From contig NZ_AP022601.1 in the NCBI RefSeq assembly GCF_010726765.1, positions 3,162,001 to 3,226,000 of the forward strand: a stretch of 64,000 nt of DNA, written 5' to 3'. Source of the stretch: Mycobacterium gallinarum. Its GTDB lineage: Bacteria > Actinomycetota > Actinomycetes > Mycobacteriales > Mycobacteriaceae. Under the pieces are notes generated by a model. The model searched no databases. It saw only the letters and a list, made by a program, of their open reading frames with translations, and was not told the DNA's origin. Both the position numbers and the translations under genes were made by a program. This document shows, piece by piece, positions 7,733 through 16,835 of the stretch; the stretch's first letter is position 1, and the number at the start of each line of letters is the position of its first letter.

Positions 7733-9054
7733 CGCGGCCCCGTTCCATGCGGCACCATCATTCCCTGCAGACCGTCGGTTGGGTTCGTGGCCACGACGGC
7801 CTCGGCAGGAAGCGGGGGTCCCGGCGGTGGGGGCGGCGCAGAGCCGTCCGGCGCCGGCGATGGCGCAGCGACCGGCGGCTGCGGCGGAATGTAATTGGGC
7901 CGCATCCACTCCTCGCTGTAGGTGATCTCGTTCGGCCGCGCCTGCGCACCGACGAAGAGGTTCTGGCCGATCGGCGGGAAGTTGTACTGACGGTTCTTGA
8001 TGATCGGCGCCAGGTACTGCACGCACAGCTTCGCCGACTGCTCGGCATTCAGCCGCGACGCCGCCTGCACCGCACCGCACAGGAAGCTGATCGGGTTGGC
8101 GAAGTTGTTGACCGCCAGGATCGCGCTGGCGCCACCTTGCGCCGGTTGATAGACGTTGACGTAGTTCTGGAATGAGTTGGGCGCCACATGCAGGAACTGT
8201 TTGACGTCGTCGAGGCTGTCGTTCAGCGCCTGTGTCACACCGGCGAGCTTGTCCGATGTGGTGCCCAGGGATTCGCGGTTGTCCGCGACGAACGTCTGGA
8301 CGTCACCGATGACGGCGTTGAAATCCCGCACCGCGTCGGCGACCTCATTGGGATTGTCGGCAAGCAGGCCGGTGACCGACGCCAGGTTTTGGTTCAGTTG
8401 ACGCATCAGGTTCGTACTGTCCTGCAGAGCCGACACCAGGATCGACAGGTTCTTGATGGTCGAGAATATGTCGGTGCTCTTGTCGCCGAGAGCCGAAAAG
8501 GCTTGCGACAGCTTGATCACCGTGTCGCGGATGTTCGCACCCTGGCCACGCAGGTTGTCGGCGGCGGTGTTGATCACCGCGCCGAGCGGGCTCACCCCAC
8601 CGGGCTCGGTGGGCTGCAACTCCTGGGCCAGTCGTTCGAGCTGAGAACGCAGCGTGTCCCATTCGACCGGCACCACCGTGCGCTCACGCGGAATCACCGT
8701 GTTGTCGGCCATCGTGGCACCGCCCGTGTACACCGGCGTCAGCTGGATCGCACGCGAGGTCACCAGCGTCGGCGACAGGACCGCGGCGTTGGCGTCCGCG
8801 GGCACCTTGTACTTGCTGTCGTACCAGAACGAGATCTTGACGCGGTCGGGCTCCGGCTCGATCTTGCTGATCGAGCCGACGTTCACACCGAGTATCCGCA
8901 CGTCGTCACCCACGTAGATGCCGTTGCTGTTGTCGAAGTAGGCAACTACGTTCGTGCGGTTGATGGTGTCGCTGGTGCGCAGCAGGACGACCACACCGGC
9001 GACCAGCAGCACGACCAGCCCCACGGCCACCCAGCTCTTGCGAATGCGATTCAT
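7729..9054 (-). CDS. mceD: MCE-family protein, MceD position
   Basis: 441 residues. A short cytoplasmic N-terminus (MNRIRKSW) and one membrane helix precede the MCE domain (TNVVAYFDNSNGIYVGDDVRILGVNVGSISKIEPE). A long alpha-helical region follows, and the tail contains a proline run (SAPPPPPGPPLP) before GMMVPHGTGPR. It overlaps both neighbours by four bases (ATGA), so translation is coupled along the operon. It forms part of the periplasmic lipid-conducting assembly. Confidence 0.94.
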   Translation of the reverse strand: MNRIRKSWVAVGLVVLLVAGVVVLLRTSDTINRTNVVAYFDNSNGIYVGDDVRILGVNVGSISKIEPEPDRVKISFWYDSKYKVPADANAAVLSPTLVTSRAIQLTPVYTGGATMADNTVIPRERTVVPVEWDTLRSQLERLAQELQPTEPGGVSPLGAVINTAADNLRGQGANIRDTVIKLSQAFSALGDKSTDIFSTIKNLSILVSALQDSTNLMRQLNQNLASVTGLLADNPNEVADAVRDFNAVIGDVQTFVADNRESLGTTSDKLAGVTQALNDSLDDVKQFLHVAPNSFQNYVNVYQPAQGGASAILAVNNFANPISFLCGAVQAASRLNAEQSAKLCVQYLAPIIKNRQYNFPPIGQNLFVGAQARPNEITYSEEWMRPNYIPPQPPVAAPSPAPDGSAPPPPPGPPLPAEAVVATNPTDGLQGMMVPHGTGPR

Positions 9055-10403
9055 CGGCCGGCCACCGGATCCGAGTAGACCTCACCCGGCGCGGGAACCA
9101 TCACCGGGCTTGGCGTCGGGACGGGGATGGACCCCAGTCCCGGCGGCGCAGCCGCGGGCGGTCCGGGCGGCGGGCCGCCGGGCGGTCCAGGCGGCAGCGG
9201 CTCGCGGTACGGGTAGCAGCCGGTCGGGCCGGGCAGCGGTATACCGGGCGGACCACACCCTTGATCCCCCGGATTGCCCGTGATGGCATCGGGCAGCTGA
9301 AGATTCGGCTCGCCGCCCTGGCCGGTACGTGGGTACGGCACCGGCATCGCCGGGACTGCGGGTGTGCCGATCTGCGGGTCGGTGCGCTCGGATGGCAACA
9401 GCACGTTGGGATCCAGACCGAGGTCGGAGAACGCCACGTCGATGAAAGGCTGCAGGAACTGGCCGGGAAGCAGGTTGGCGATGTAGTTCTTGAAGAACGG
9501 CCCCGACGAGACCGACTCCCCCAGCGACATCGCATAGCCGGTCAGCAGTTTCAGCCCCTTCTGCAGCCGCTCCTTGCGGTTGTCGAGGACCGTCAGCACG
9601 CCGTTGAGCTTGTCGATCGCGGGCCTCATCGTGTCGCGGTTCTCGGAGATGAAACCCTCCAACTGCTGGCTCAGCGCCGAGATGCTGCCCGAGATCTGGT
9701 CGATGGCGGCGCTCTGGTTCTGCAGCTCCGCCAGCAGCGCGTTGGTGTCGGCGATCAGGCTGACAACCTGGTCGCTGCGCTCGGCCAGCACCGCCGTCGA
9801 CTTGTTGGCATTGGTGAGCAGTTCCCGCAACTCGGCGTCGCGCTGGTTGAGGGTCTCGGAGAATCGGGCAACGCCCTCGACGGCGACCCGGAGCTCGGGC
9901 GGGGTCTCGGAGAACGTATCCGCAACCACCCGCAGGGAATCGGAAAGCTGCGTGGTGTCCAGACCGCTGATGGTCGTCGCGAGCTCACCCAGCGCGTCGG
10001 GCAGCTGGTACGGCGATGTCGTGCGGTCACGCGGAATCGTGCCCTCCTGGCGGCCGTCGCCGCGCGACGTGACCTCGAGGATTTTCGCGCCCAGCAGGCC
10101 CTTGGTCTTGATCGCGGCCTCGGTGCGGTCCCCGAGCGCGATGTCGTCGTCGATGGTGAACTTGACCAGCACCTGCGGCCCGTCCAGATCGATCGACCGG
10201 ACCTGGCCCACCTGGAAGCCCGAAACCTGGACGCCCGCACCGGTTGTCAGGCCGCCGGCCTCGTCGAAGTATGCCGAGTACTCCTTGGTCTGGTTGATGA
10301 ACGGGATCTTGTCGTATTGGAGCGCGACGAGCACGATCCCGGCGGTCAGGCCGAGGCCGATGGCACCCATGACGAGCGGACTACGTTCGGAGAACGGCTT
10401 CAT
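9051..10403 (-). CDS. mceC: MCE-family protein, MceC position
   Basis: 450 residues from ATG 10403 (MKPFSERSPLVMG), overlapping the mceB stop as ATGA. One N-terminal helix is followed by an MCE domain (KEYSAYFDEAGGLTTGAGVQVSGFQVGQVRSIDL, TKGLLGAKILEV), a coiled-coil-like helical region (LNQRDAELRELL, LAELQNQSAAIDQIS) and a strongly Pro/Gly-rich C-terminus (PPGPPGGPPPGPPAAAPP). Such disordered tails are common in MceC proteins. Longer frames starting at 10493 read into mceB and are rejected. Confidence 0.93.
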   Translation of the reverse strand: MKPFSERSPLVMGAIGLGLTAGIVLVALQYDKIPFINQTKEYSAYFDEAGGLTTGAGVQVSGFQVGQVRSIDLDGPQVLVKFTIDDDIALGDRTEAAIKTKGLLGAKILEVTSRGDGRQEGTIPRDRTTSPYQLPDALGELATTISGLDTTQLSDSLRVVADTFSETPPELRVAVEGVARFSETLNQRDAELRELLTNANKSTAVLAERSDQVVSLIADTNALLAELQNQSAAIDQISGSISALSQQLEGFISENRDTMRPAIDKLNGVLTVLDNRKERLQKGLKLLTGYAMSLGESVSSGPFFKNYIANLLPGQFLQPFIDVAFSDLGLDPNVLLPSERTDPQIGTPAVPAMPVPYPRTGQGGEPNLQLPDAITGNPGDQGCGPPGIPLPGPTGCYPYREPLPPGPPGGPPPGPPAAAPPGLGSIPVPTPSPVMVPAPGEVYSDPVAGR

Positions 10404-11431
10404 CGCGGCGCGCACCTCCCCGTCGGCTGTCCGGCGATCTTCACGTAGACCGGCTGGCCACCCTTGCCGTTGAGCTTGAGGATGATGTCGCACAGGTAGA
10501 ACGAGAAGAAGTCACCGTAGATGCCCTGCCGGCTCAACGCCTGATAGGCGTCGGGGAGGGTGTTGATCAGGTTGTCGAAGTAGTCGATATCGGCCACCAC
10601 AATGCCTGCCGCCCGGTCGGTTTCCTGGATGGTCTTCGCGAACGGCGGACGCGCCTGCGACAGCAGATCCGCGACACTGCCTGCTGCGGCATTCGCGTAC
10701 GCGACACCGTTGGCGATATCGGTCCTGCGCTCCGCGAGTCCCTGCACCAGCTCCGACAGCGAGTCGACCGCCTTTGCGAACTGGTCACTTTGGCCGCCGA
10801 GCGATCCGAGCACGGTGTTCAGGTTGACGATGACCTCACCGATCAACTGATCGCGGTCGGCCAGTGTGTTGGTCAGCGCCGCGGTTTGCGACAGGAATGA
10901 GCCGATTGTCGCGCCCTGGCCCTCGAACGCCTGAATCAGCTGTCCGGACAAGGCGTTCACCTGGTCGGGGTCCAACGCCGAGAACAGCGGCCGGAAGCCA
11001 CCGATCAGCGCATCGAGATCCAGTGCGGGCGATGTCCGGGCCAGCGGAATCGTTTCCCCCGGCCTGACTTTCGTGGTGCCACCCGCACCCTCCACCAGCG
11101 ACAGGTAACGGCCGCCGATCAGGTCGTCGTACCGGATCACCGCCCGGTTGCCGTCAGTGAGCACGACCGAGTCGTCGGCGGTGAACTCGACGAGTGCGGT
11201 CGTATCCCCTTGGATGGAGATGTTCTCGACCTTGCCGACCTCCACGCCCGCGATGCGGACGAAGTCGTTCTTCTCCAGGCCGGTCACGTTCAGGAACTCG
11301 GCCTTGTATGTGTTGGCCTTTTCTCCGAAGCGCATCTGCCCGAATACCGCGTACAGCGCGAACACGCCGAGCAGACACACCGCAAGGAAGACGCCGAGAC
11401 GCACGGCTGCGCTTTTCCAGTTGGCGGTCAT
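10400..11431 (-). CDS. mceB: MCE-family protein, MceB position
   Basis: 343 residues from ATG 11431, behind a GGAAAGGAA ribosome site. The N-terminal helix (RLGVFLAVCLLGVFALYAVF) precedes the MCE domain (NTYKAEFLNVTGLEKNDFVRIAGVEVGKVENISI, YDDLIGGRYLSLVEG). The size is typical of MceB. Two cysteines sit at the end (LCDIILKL, GRCAPR). There is a 34-base gap to mceA and a four-base overlap with mceC. Confidence 0.94.
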   Translation of the reverse strand: MTANWKSAAVRLGVFLAVCLLGVFALYAVFGQMRFGEKANTYKAEFLNVTGLEKNDFVRIAGVEVGKVENISIQGDTTALVEFTADDSVVLTDGNRAVIRYDDLIGGRYLSLVEGAGGTTKVRPGETIPLARTSPALDLDALIGGFRPLFSALDPDQVNALSGQLIQAFEGQGATIGSFLSQTAALTNTLADRDQLIGEVIVNLNTVLGSLGGQSDQFAKAVDSLSELVQGLAERRTDIANGVAYANAAAGSVADLLSQARPPFAKTIQETDRAAGIVVADIDYFDNLINTLPDAYQALSRQGIYGDFFSFYLCDIILKLNGKGGQPVYVKIAGQPTGRCAPR

Positions 11432-11465
11432 TGCGGCATTCCTTTCCGGTCGAAGTGTCGGGCGG

Positions 11466-12923
11466 TCACGGTCCTGGTGCCGCGAAGTGCGGCAGCGGAA
11501 CCGGTGGCAACGGTGTCGGTTGTTGGAAGGCGGGCGCCTGCACCACGAAGGGCTCAGACCCCGGCCGCGGACCCGGATCCTTCGGCGCTCCCGGTGGCGG
11601 GGCCGGCGGCAGGCCCGGCCACAGCGGCGTTCCGTCCGGCGCGTACAGCGGCGCACCGTACGCGGGGGCGCCCGGATACGGGACCGGACCGATCGCGGGG
11701 CCGCCGAACAGGTTTCGGATGCTCGGCGGCTCGGGCACCGCACGAGTGGTCGGCAGGTAGTTGACGTAGCCGGGGAAGCCGATGCCGGGGTTGGGTCGCC
11801 AGTCGACTCCGGTTCCGAAGCCGGTGTTCGTCACGAGCTGGCGGACGGGCCAGTTCTCCTTGACGTCGGGCAGCGACCCGCAACCCGGCTTGCCCCCGGG
11901 ACCGCCCTTGGCGCCGACGATCGGCAGGTGCCGCGGGAAGCTGTACGGGTCATCCCCGAGGGCCAGACCGGCGTCGAGGACGATCGATCGCCCATTGCCG
12001 CCCGGCGCTTCGTACCCGCCGTGGTCCAGTAGATGCTTGGCACCCAACAGCAAGCAGGTGTAGGAGGGGTTGTACTTGTACAGCAGGTTGGTCGTCGGCT
12101 CGAGCACGTTGATGGCCTTGATCAGATTCGCCTGACTCGGCGCGAGCAGCGCGATACCGCTGTTGGAGAGCCCGATTGTGCTGAGCAGCAATGCATCCAA
12201 GGCGTCCGCATTCCTGGTGACGGTCTCGCTGGTGGTGCTGGCTGCGTTGAGCGTCGCGAGAATGTCTTGTGCCGCAACGCTATAGGTGTCGCTGAAGTTC
12301 TTGATCGACTGCCAGTCGGCGCGGATGGTCTCGCTGCGCGGGTTCAGTGCGAGAAGGACCTGATTGGCGTCGGTGGTCGCCTCCCCGATCCGCTCGCCCT
12401 TGCCGCGGACACCTTCGGCGAGCGCCGACAGCACGCTGTTGAGCTTGGCCGGGTCGATCTGGTCGAGCACGCCGACGACGTTCTCGAACACCGTGTTGAC
12501 CTCGACGCTGACGTTGCGCGACACCAGCACCTGGCCGGCCCTCAGCCGTTCCGAGCTGGGATCGCTCGGATAGACGAGATCCACGAACTTGGCGCCGAAC
12601 ACCGTGGTGGCGCGGATCTGCGCCTCGACGTTGGCCGGAATGTACTGGAGTTGATCCGGGTAGATCTCGAGCTTGAGCTTGACCGGTTCGCTGCCGCCCT
12701 CGATTGCGGCGACCCGCCCGACCTGAACACCGCGCAGCTTGACCTTGGCGTCGGTTTCCATCACCAGACCGGACCGCTCGGACGTCAGCGTGACCGGCAC
12801 GAACTTCTCCAGCGAACCCGTGAACAACGCCGCCGTCAACCAGATGGCGCCAATCACCAGCAGCACCAAGAACAGCGTCCACCAAGCCGGGTGCAACCCC
12901 TCGTCGTCCCTCGCGTCAGCCAT
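11466..12923 (-). CDS. mceA: MCE-family protein, MceA position
   Basis: 485 residues. An acidic cytoplasmic N-terminus (MADARDDEGLHPAWW) leads into one membrane helix and the MCE domain (VPVTLTSERSGLVMETDAKVKLRGVQVGRVAAIEGG, TTVFGAKFVDLVYP). The C-terminal 120 residues are rich in Pro and Gly (PAPPPGAPKDPGPRPG, PTPLPPVPLPHF). It begins four bases after the yrbEB stop. MceA subunits give each mce operon its number, but I cannot decide from memory which numbered mce operon this is, so no substrate is assigned. Confidence 0.93.
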   Translation of the reverse strand: MADARDDEGLHPAWWTLFLVLLVIGAIWLTAALFTGSLEKFVPVTLTSERSGLVMETDAKVKLRGVQVGRVAAIEGGSEPVKLKLEIYPDQLQYIPANVEAQIRATTVFGAKFVDLVYPSDPSSERLRAGQVLVSRNVSVEVNTVFENVVGVLDQIDPAKLNSVLSALAEGVRGKGERIGEATTDANQVLLALNPRSETIRADWQSIKNFSDTYSVAAQDILATLNAASTTSETVTRNADALDALLLSTIGLSNSGIALLAPSQANLIKAINVLEPTTNLLYKYNPSYTCLLLGAKHLLDHGGYEAPGGNGRSIVLDAGLALGDDPYSFPRHLPIVGAKGGPGGKPGCGSLPDVKENWPVRQLVTNTGFGTGVDWRPNPGIGFPGYVNYLPTTRAVPEPPSIRNLFGGPAIGPVPYPGAPAYGAPLYAPDGTPLWPGLPPAPPPGAPKDPGPRPGSEPFVVQAPAFQQPTPLPPVPLPHFAAPGP

Positions 12924-12927
12924 CGCG

Positions 12928-13803
12928 TCATCCAGCCAGATTGAAGTTGCCGGTTTGCCCGTACACCGCGAGCGAGATCATCATCACCACGAAAGCCGCG
13001 ACGATCAGCGAGGTGCGCACCGCACGTCCCACAGCCTCCCCCACGCCCGCCGGTCCGCCGCTTGCCGAGAAGCCGTAATAGGTATGAATCAACATGATCA
13101 CCACGGCCATCGCGATGCTCTGAACGAACGACCACACCAGGTCCGTCGGATTCAGGAATGTGCGGAAGTAGTGGTCGTACACACCGGTCGACTGGCCGTA
13201 GATCACGGTGGTGCCGAATCGTGCGGCCCAGAACGAGGCGAGCACGCCGACGCAGTACAGCGGGATCACGACCACGAGGCCCGCAATAACGCGGGTGGAC
13301 GCGAGGTACGCGATGCTGCGGATTCCCATCACCTCGAGCGCGTCGATCTCCTCGTTGATCCGCATGGCGCCCAGTTGCGCCGTGGCGCCGGCGCCGATGG
13401 TGGCCGCCAGTGCGATCGCCGTGGTCGCCGGTGCGATGAGGCGGACATTGAAGAACGCCGACGCGAACCCCGTCAACGCCTCGACGCCGATCTCGGAGAA
13501 GTCGGTATAGCCCTGCACCGCCACCAGGGCGCCGGTGGTCACCGTGAGAAAGCCGACGATCGCGACCGTTCCGCCGATCACCACCAGAGCGCCTGTGCCC
13601 AGGCCCATCTGAGCGATGATGCGCATCAGCTCGATCCGGTAGTTGGTGAACACGTACGGGATGCTGCGCAGCGTCTTGCCGTAGAACTTCGTCTGCATGC
13701 CGACGTGATTCCACGCTCCGGCATAACCGTCGAGCCGCTTCGCCAAGCGAGGGAACCGCCGGTCGATCGGCCGGCGGGTCCGTTCCACAGGTGCGCTGCT
13801 CAC
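12928..13803 (-). CDS. yrbEB: YrbE/MlaE-family permease subunit B of the mce transporter
   Basis: 291 residues from a GTG that overlaps the yrbEA stop by four bases. The MlaE-type core is clear: several membrane helices, the QLGAMRINEEIDALEVMGIRS coupling motif and the C-terminal SGGPAGVGEAVGRAVR signature. YrbE dimers are the inner-membrane permease of mce importers and pair with an MceG ATPase encoded elsewhere in mycobacterial genomes. No mceG is present in this window. Confidence 0.95.
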   Translation of the reverse strand: MSSAPVERTRRPIDRRFPRLAKRLDGYAGAWNHVGMQTKFYGKTLRSIPYVFTNYRIELMRIIAQMGLGTGALVVIGGTVAIVGFLTVTTGALVAVQGYTDFSEIGVEALTGFASAFFNVRLIAPATTAIALAATIGAGATAQLGAMRINEEIDALEVMGIRSIAYLASTRVIAGLVVVIPLYCVGVLASFWAARFGTTVIYGQSTGVYDHYFRTFLNPTDLVWSFVQSIAMAVVIMLIHTYYGFSASGGPAGVGEAVGRAVRTSLIVAAFVVMMISLAVYGQTGNFNLAG

Positions 13804-14567
13804 ATCGTCACCCGCACTGCCACCGCGGTCGCGACGACGTTGATCGCGAACAGCGCCATGAAAGTGAAGACAACGGTCTCGTTGACCGCGTTGCCGACGC
13901 CCGCCGGGCCGCCGCCCACGGATATGCCTTTGTAGCAGGCGATCAGACCGGCCGAGAGCCCGAACAAGGCCGCCTTGATCAGCGCGATGGTGACGTCGAG
14001 CGCGCCGATGATCAGCGTCAGGCCCGCAGCGAACGCACCGGGTGACACGTTCTGGATGTAGATGCAGAAGAAGTAGGCGCCCGCGAGGCCGACGAGGATC
14101 ACCGTCGCGGACAGTGCCAGCGACACCAGGGTCGCGGCCAGCACGCGCGGTACCACGAGCGCCTGGATCGGATCGACGCCCATCACCCGCAGCGCGTCGA
14201 GTTCCTCACGAATGGTCCTGGCACCGAGGTCGGCGCACATGGCCGTGGCGCCCGCGCCCGCGACAACCAGCACCGTCACGATCGGACCGATCTGCCGCAC
14301 CGTGCCGAGCGCGGCACCGGTTCCCGAGAAGTCGGCCGCACCGAACTCCCTGAGCAGAATGTTGAAGGTGAACGTCAGCAGCACGGTGTAGGGGATCGTC
14401 AACATCAAGGTCGGCACGATCGACACCCGCGCGACGAACCAGGCTTGGGTGATGAATTCGCGCCATGCGAACGGCGGCCTGACCATCGCGACGAACGTGT
14501 CGAGCGCCATCCCGTAGAAACCGCCGACTGCGCGGACCGGCTTGACGAGGACGTCGGAAGCGACCAC
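13800..14567 (-). CDS. yrbEA: YrbE/MlaE-family permease subunit A, first gene of the mce operon
   Basis: 255 residues from a GTG at 14567 behind a GAAGGAAG ribosome site. It has the MlaE fold with five or six helices, the ADLGARTIREELDALRVMGVDP coupling motif and the GGGPAGVGNAVNETVVFTF terminus. Its sequence resembles YrbE4A as I remember it, which is suggestive but not enough to number the operon. It opens the eight-gene unit that runs down to 5131. The 192 bases upstream hold no clear operator. Confidence 0.95.
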   Translation of the reverse strand: MVASDVLVKPVRAVGGFYGMALDTFVAMVRPPFAWREFITQAWFVARVSIVPTLMLTIPYTVLLTFTFNILLREFGAADFSGTGAALGTVRQIGPIVTVLVVAGAGATAMCADLGARTIREELDALRVMGVDPIQALVVPRVLAATLVSLALSATVILVGLAGAYFFCIYIQNVSPGAFAAGLTLIIGALDVTIALIKAALFGLSAGLIACYKGISVGGGPAGVGNAVNETVVFTFMALFAINVVATAVAVRVTM

Positions 14568-14759
14568 GTGCTACTTCCTTCCGCCTGAACCGATCCCCTG
14601 CCCCCACAAGTGCTGTGAATCTGGGCAGCGCGATGGGACGCGGGTGACCGTAGCATCACGGATTTGAATCACGCCATCTGGACCGTGACACTGACGTCGC
14701 ACCCCGCCGAAAGCCATACGAAAGGCTACTTCCGAGATGCTATTTAGATGCAGTAACCG
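14568..14759. other. Upstream region of the mce operon
   Basis: 192 bases between yrbEA (start 14567) and the end of the VOC gene (14760). It must carry the mce operon promoter. I looked for a KstR-type box (AAC-N2-GTT core) and found none. A loose inverted pair, TCACGG and CCGTGA about 20 bases apart on the minus strand, and a repeated CGTGAT are present but not convincing as an operator. Confidence 0.4.
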
Positions 14760-15230
14760 TCAAATACGGACTGCTTCCTCCAATTCGGCGATGACGATCT
14801 TGCGCATTCCGAGCATCGCTTTGTTTGCCGCAGCGGCGCGTGCGGGGTCCGGGTCGGCAAGCAGCTCATAGAGCCGGTCGGGCACAACCTGCCAGCTCAG
14901 GCCGAATCGATCCTTGAGCCAGCCGCACTGCGACTCCTCGCCCCCGTCGAGCAACCGCTCCCAGTAATAGTCGACCTCCGCCTGGTCCTTGCAGCGGATT
15001 TCGAAGGACACCGCCTCGGAAAACGGGAACTGCGGACCGCCATTGATGCCGATGAAACGTTGCCCGTCCAGCGAGAATGTGCCCCACGCGACCTCACCGG
15101 GCGTACCCGGGCCGGCGTCGGTGTAGTGCTCGAACCCCTCGATCGAGGAGTTGGGGAAGATTGCGGTATAGAACGCCGCGGCTTCCTCGAGATTGTTGTC
15201 GAACCACAGGCTTGGCGTAATGGAAGGCAT
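14760..15230 (-). CDS. VOC-superfamily (PhnB-like) protein
   Basis: 156 residues from the ATG at 15230 (MPSITPSLWFDNNLEEAAAFYTAIF). The paired beta-alpha-beta-beta-beta modules of glyoxalase/bleomycin-resistance folds are visible, with the PhnB/demethylubiquinone-type motifs SLWFDNNLEEAAAFY, FSLDGQRFIGINGGPQF, SEAVSFEIRCKDQAEVDYYWERLLDGGEESQCGWLKDRFGLSWQVVP. Enzymes of this shape bind small ligands or metals, but function varies widely. An in-frame start nine codons upstream is possible. It lies between the mce operon and a TetR gene. Confidence 0.85.
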   Translation of the reverse strand: MPSITPSLWFDNNLEEAAAFYTAIFPNSSIEGFEHYTDAGPGTPGEVAWGTFSLDGQRFIGINGGPQFPFSEAVSFEIRCKDQAEVDYYWERLLDGGEESQCGWLKDRFGLSWQVVPDRLYELLADPDPARAAAANKAMLGMRKIVIAELEEAVRI

Positions 15231-15260
15231 GTCAGAACCGACTTCCGGCGCAATCAAAAC

Positions 15261-15875
15261 TCATCGCGGGGTGGCGCCCAGGGCACGTAACGCGAAGTCC
15301 AGGACCCGGTTCTGCGCCCGCTGCACACCTTCCCTGTCCTCGTAGTGCTGGCTGAGCATCACCCTGCTGACCACTGCGCTGATGGCGATCGCGTCCTGCT
15401 CGGGATTCGTGAGCGGGAAGGTCCCGTCGTCGCGGCCGCGGCGCAGGATCCCGACCAGCGAGCGCTCGCGGTCAGCGTGGGCTTGCTCGCGCGTCTCGCG
15501 GTATCCCTTCGCGGCGCGCACTTCGTCGGAATCGATTACCGAGAAGTGCATTCGGGTCTGGTCGTCGTGAATCAATCCGAACATGCCGGATATCCAGGCC
15601 CTGACCTGATCCGCCGGGCCGCCGGGGACTTCGGCACAGATGCGGTCCAGGCGCTCAGCCAACAAGTCGGTCTCCTGGCGCAGCATCGCCAGGAACAATT
15701 CGTCCTTGGATTCGAAGTGGCGGTAGAACGCCCGCGTCGACACACCCGCGCGCTGCAGGATCGCCGCGATCGGGATCGCGCCGGAATGGGGCTCTGACAG
15801 GCAGGTATATGCAGCATCGATGATGCAACCACGGTCATCACCCTCGGCGGTTTCTGGCTGCACGTCGCAAATCAT
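15261..15875 (-). CDS. TetR-family transcriptional regulator
   Basis: 204 residues from ATG 15875 (MICDVQPETAEGDDRG). The helix-turn-helix is typical: CIIDAAYTCLSE...IPIAAILQRAGVSTRAFYRHFESKDELFLAMLRQ. The rest is an all-helical ligand domain. It is divergent from the alpha/beta-hydrolase/kinase-aminotransferase pair at 15963-19741 with an 87-base gap, so it probably controls them. In that gap, GTTAC (15904-15908) and GTAAC (15926-15930) are inverted but far apart, so no operator is claimed. The much longer frame covering this gene extends antisense through the hydrolase and is an artefact. Confidence 0.88.
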   Translation of the reverse strand: MICDVQPETAEGDDRGCIIDAAYTCLSEPHSGAIPIAAILQRAGVSTRAFYRHFESKDELFLAMLRQETDLLAERLDRICAEVPGGPADQVRAWISGMFGLIHDDQTRMHFSVIDSDEVRAAKGYRETREQAHADRERSLVGILRRGRDDGTFPLTNPEQDAIAISAVVSRVMLSQHYEDREGVQRAQNRVLDFALRALGATPR

Positions 15876-15962
15876 AGGAAGGCCGTTCGCCAGCCGGGCC
15901 GAAGTTACACGCAAATTCTGCCTCGGTAACGTGAGGCTCCGGATCGGCGGAGAGGAAGTCGG

Positions 15963-16835
15963 TTGGATGCCACACGCAGTGAGCCGCAAACGGTGAAGTT
16001 CCGGGTAGCCGGCGTCGACGCCGACATCACCCTGGTCGCCGACGAGTGGAACCGCGGGGCACCGTCCGCGCAGGATCGGCCGACGGTGCTGTTGCTCCAC
16101 GGCGGCGGCCAGAACCGCTTCTCGTGGAAGGGCACCGGGCAGATCCTGGCCGACCACGGGCTGCACGTCGTCGCTCTGGACAGTCGTGGACACGGCGATA
16201 GCGACCGCGCACCTGATGCCAATTACACGATCGATGCGCTGTGTAACGACACCCTGGCCGTCATCGACCAGATCGGCCGTCCGGTCATCCTGATCGGCGC
16301 AAGCATGGGCGGAATGACCGGAATGCTGGTCGCACACGCCGCCGGACCGCAGCGGGTGACCAAACTCGTACTCGTCGACGTGGTGCCGCGCTACGAGAAG
16401 GACGGCAGCGCGCGCATTCGCGAGTTCATGTCGAGCGGCATCGAGGGCTTCGAGTCGCTCGACGCGGCGGCCGACGCGGTCGCCGCATATCTCCCCTACC
16501 GGACGAAGCCGCGCAGCCCCGAGGGTTTGAAGAAGAATCTGCGTTTGCGTGACGGGCGGTGGTACTGGCACTGGGATCCGGCGTTCCTCACCGCACCGAT
16601 GGACGACCCGTTCGTCCGGGTGGAGAAGCTCGAGCGCGCGGTTGTGGAGTCGACGATCCCGATCCTGCTCATCCGGGGCAAGCTTTCCGACGTGGTCAGT
16701 TCCGAAGGTGTCAAAGACTTTCTGGAGAAGGTACCCCGCGCCGAGTTCGTCGAATTGTCGGACGCCGGGCACACCGCAGCCGGAGACGACAACGATGCCT
16801 TCTCCGAAGTCGTTGTTCAGTTCGTCTGCAAGTGA
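15963..16835 (+). CDS. Alpha/beta-hydrolase
   Basis: 290 residues from a TTG at 15963 with an AGAGGAAG ribosome site seven bases upstream. The fold is clear: LLLHGGGQNRFSWKG oxyanion region, GHGDSDRAPD loop, nucleophile elbow GASMGGMTG with the catalytic Ser, and a C-terminal AGHTAAGD with the catalytic His. The substrate is unknown; the sequence fits esterases or C-C hydrolases. Its stop overlaps the GTG of the next gene, which couples it to the kinase/aminotransferase fusion. Confidence 0.88.
   Translation: MDATRSEPQTVKFRVAGVDADITLVADEWNRGAPSAQDRPTVLLLHGGGQNRFSWKGTGQILADHGLHVVALDSRGHGDSDRAPDANYTIDALCNDTLAVIDQIGRPVILIGASMGGMTGMLVAHAAGPQRVTKLVLVDVVPRYEKDGSARIREFMSSGIEGFESLDAAADAVAAYLPYRTKPRSPEGLKKNLRLRDGRWYWHWDPAFLTAPMDDPFVRVEKLERAVVESTIPILLIRGKLSDVVSSEGVKDFLEKVPRAEFVELSDAGHTAAGDDNDAFSEVVVQFVCK

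Noticed and set aside
9261..10448. 395-aa plus-strand ORF inside mceC
   Set aside because: Antisense to a clear MCE protein, low-complexity, no ribosome site or domain.
14600..14720. KstR box or other sterol-regulated site before the mce operon
   Set aside because: No AAC-N2-GTT core is present. Loose TCACGG/CCGTGA and CGTGAT repeats are not above what chance allows.
15904..15930. GTTAC...GTAAC inverted repeat as TetR operator
   Set aside because: Arms of five bases with a 17-base gap are too short and too far apart to claim.
15261..16772. 503-aa minus-strand ORF as a fusion of TetR with another domain
   Set aside because: The part before 15875 is antisense to the alpha/beta-hydrolase; the TetR domain alone has the right size.
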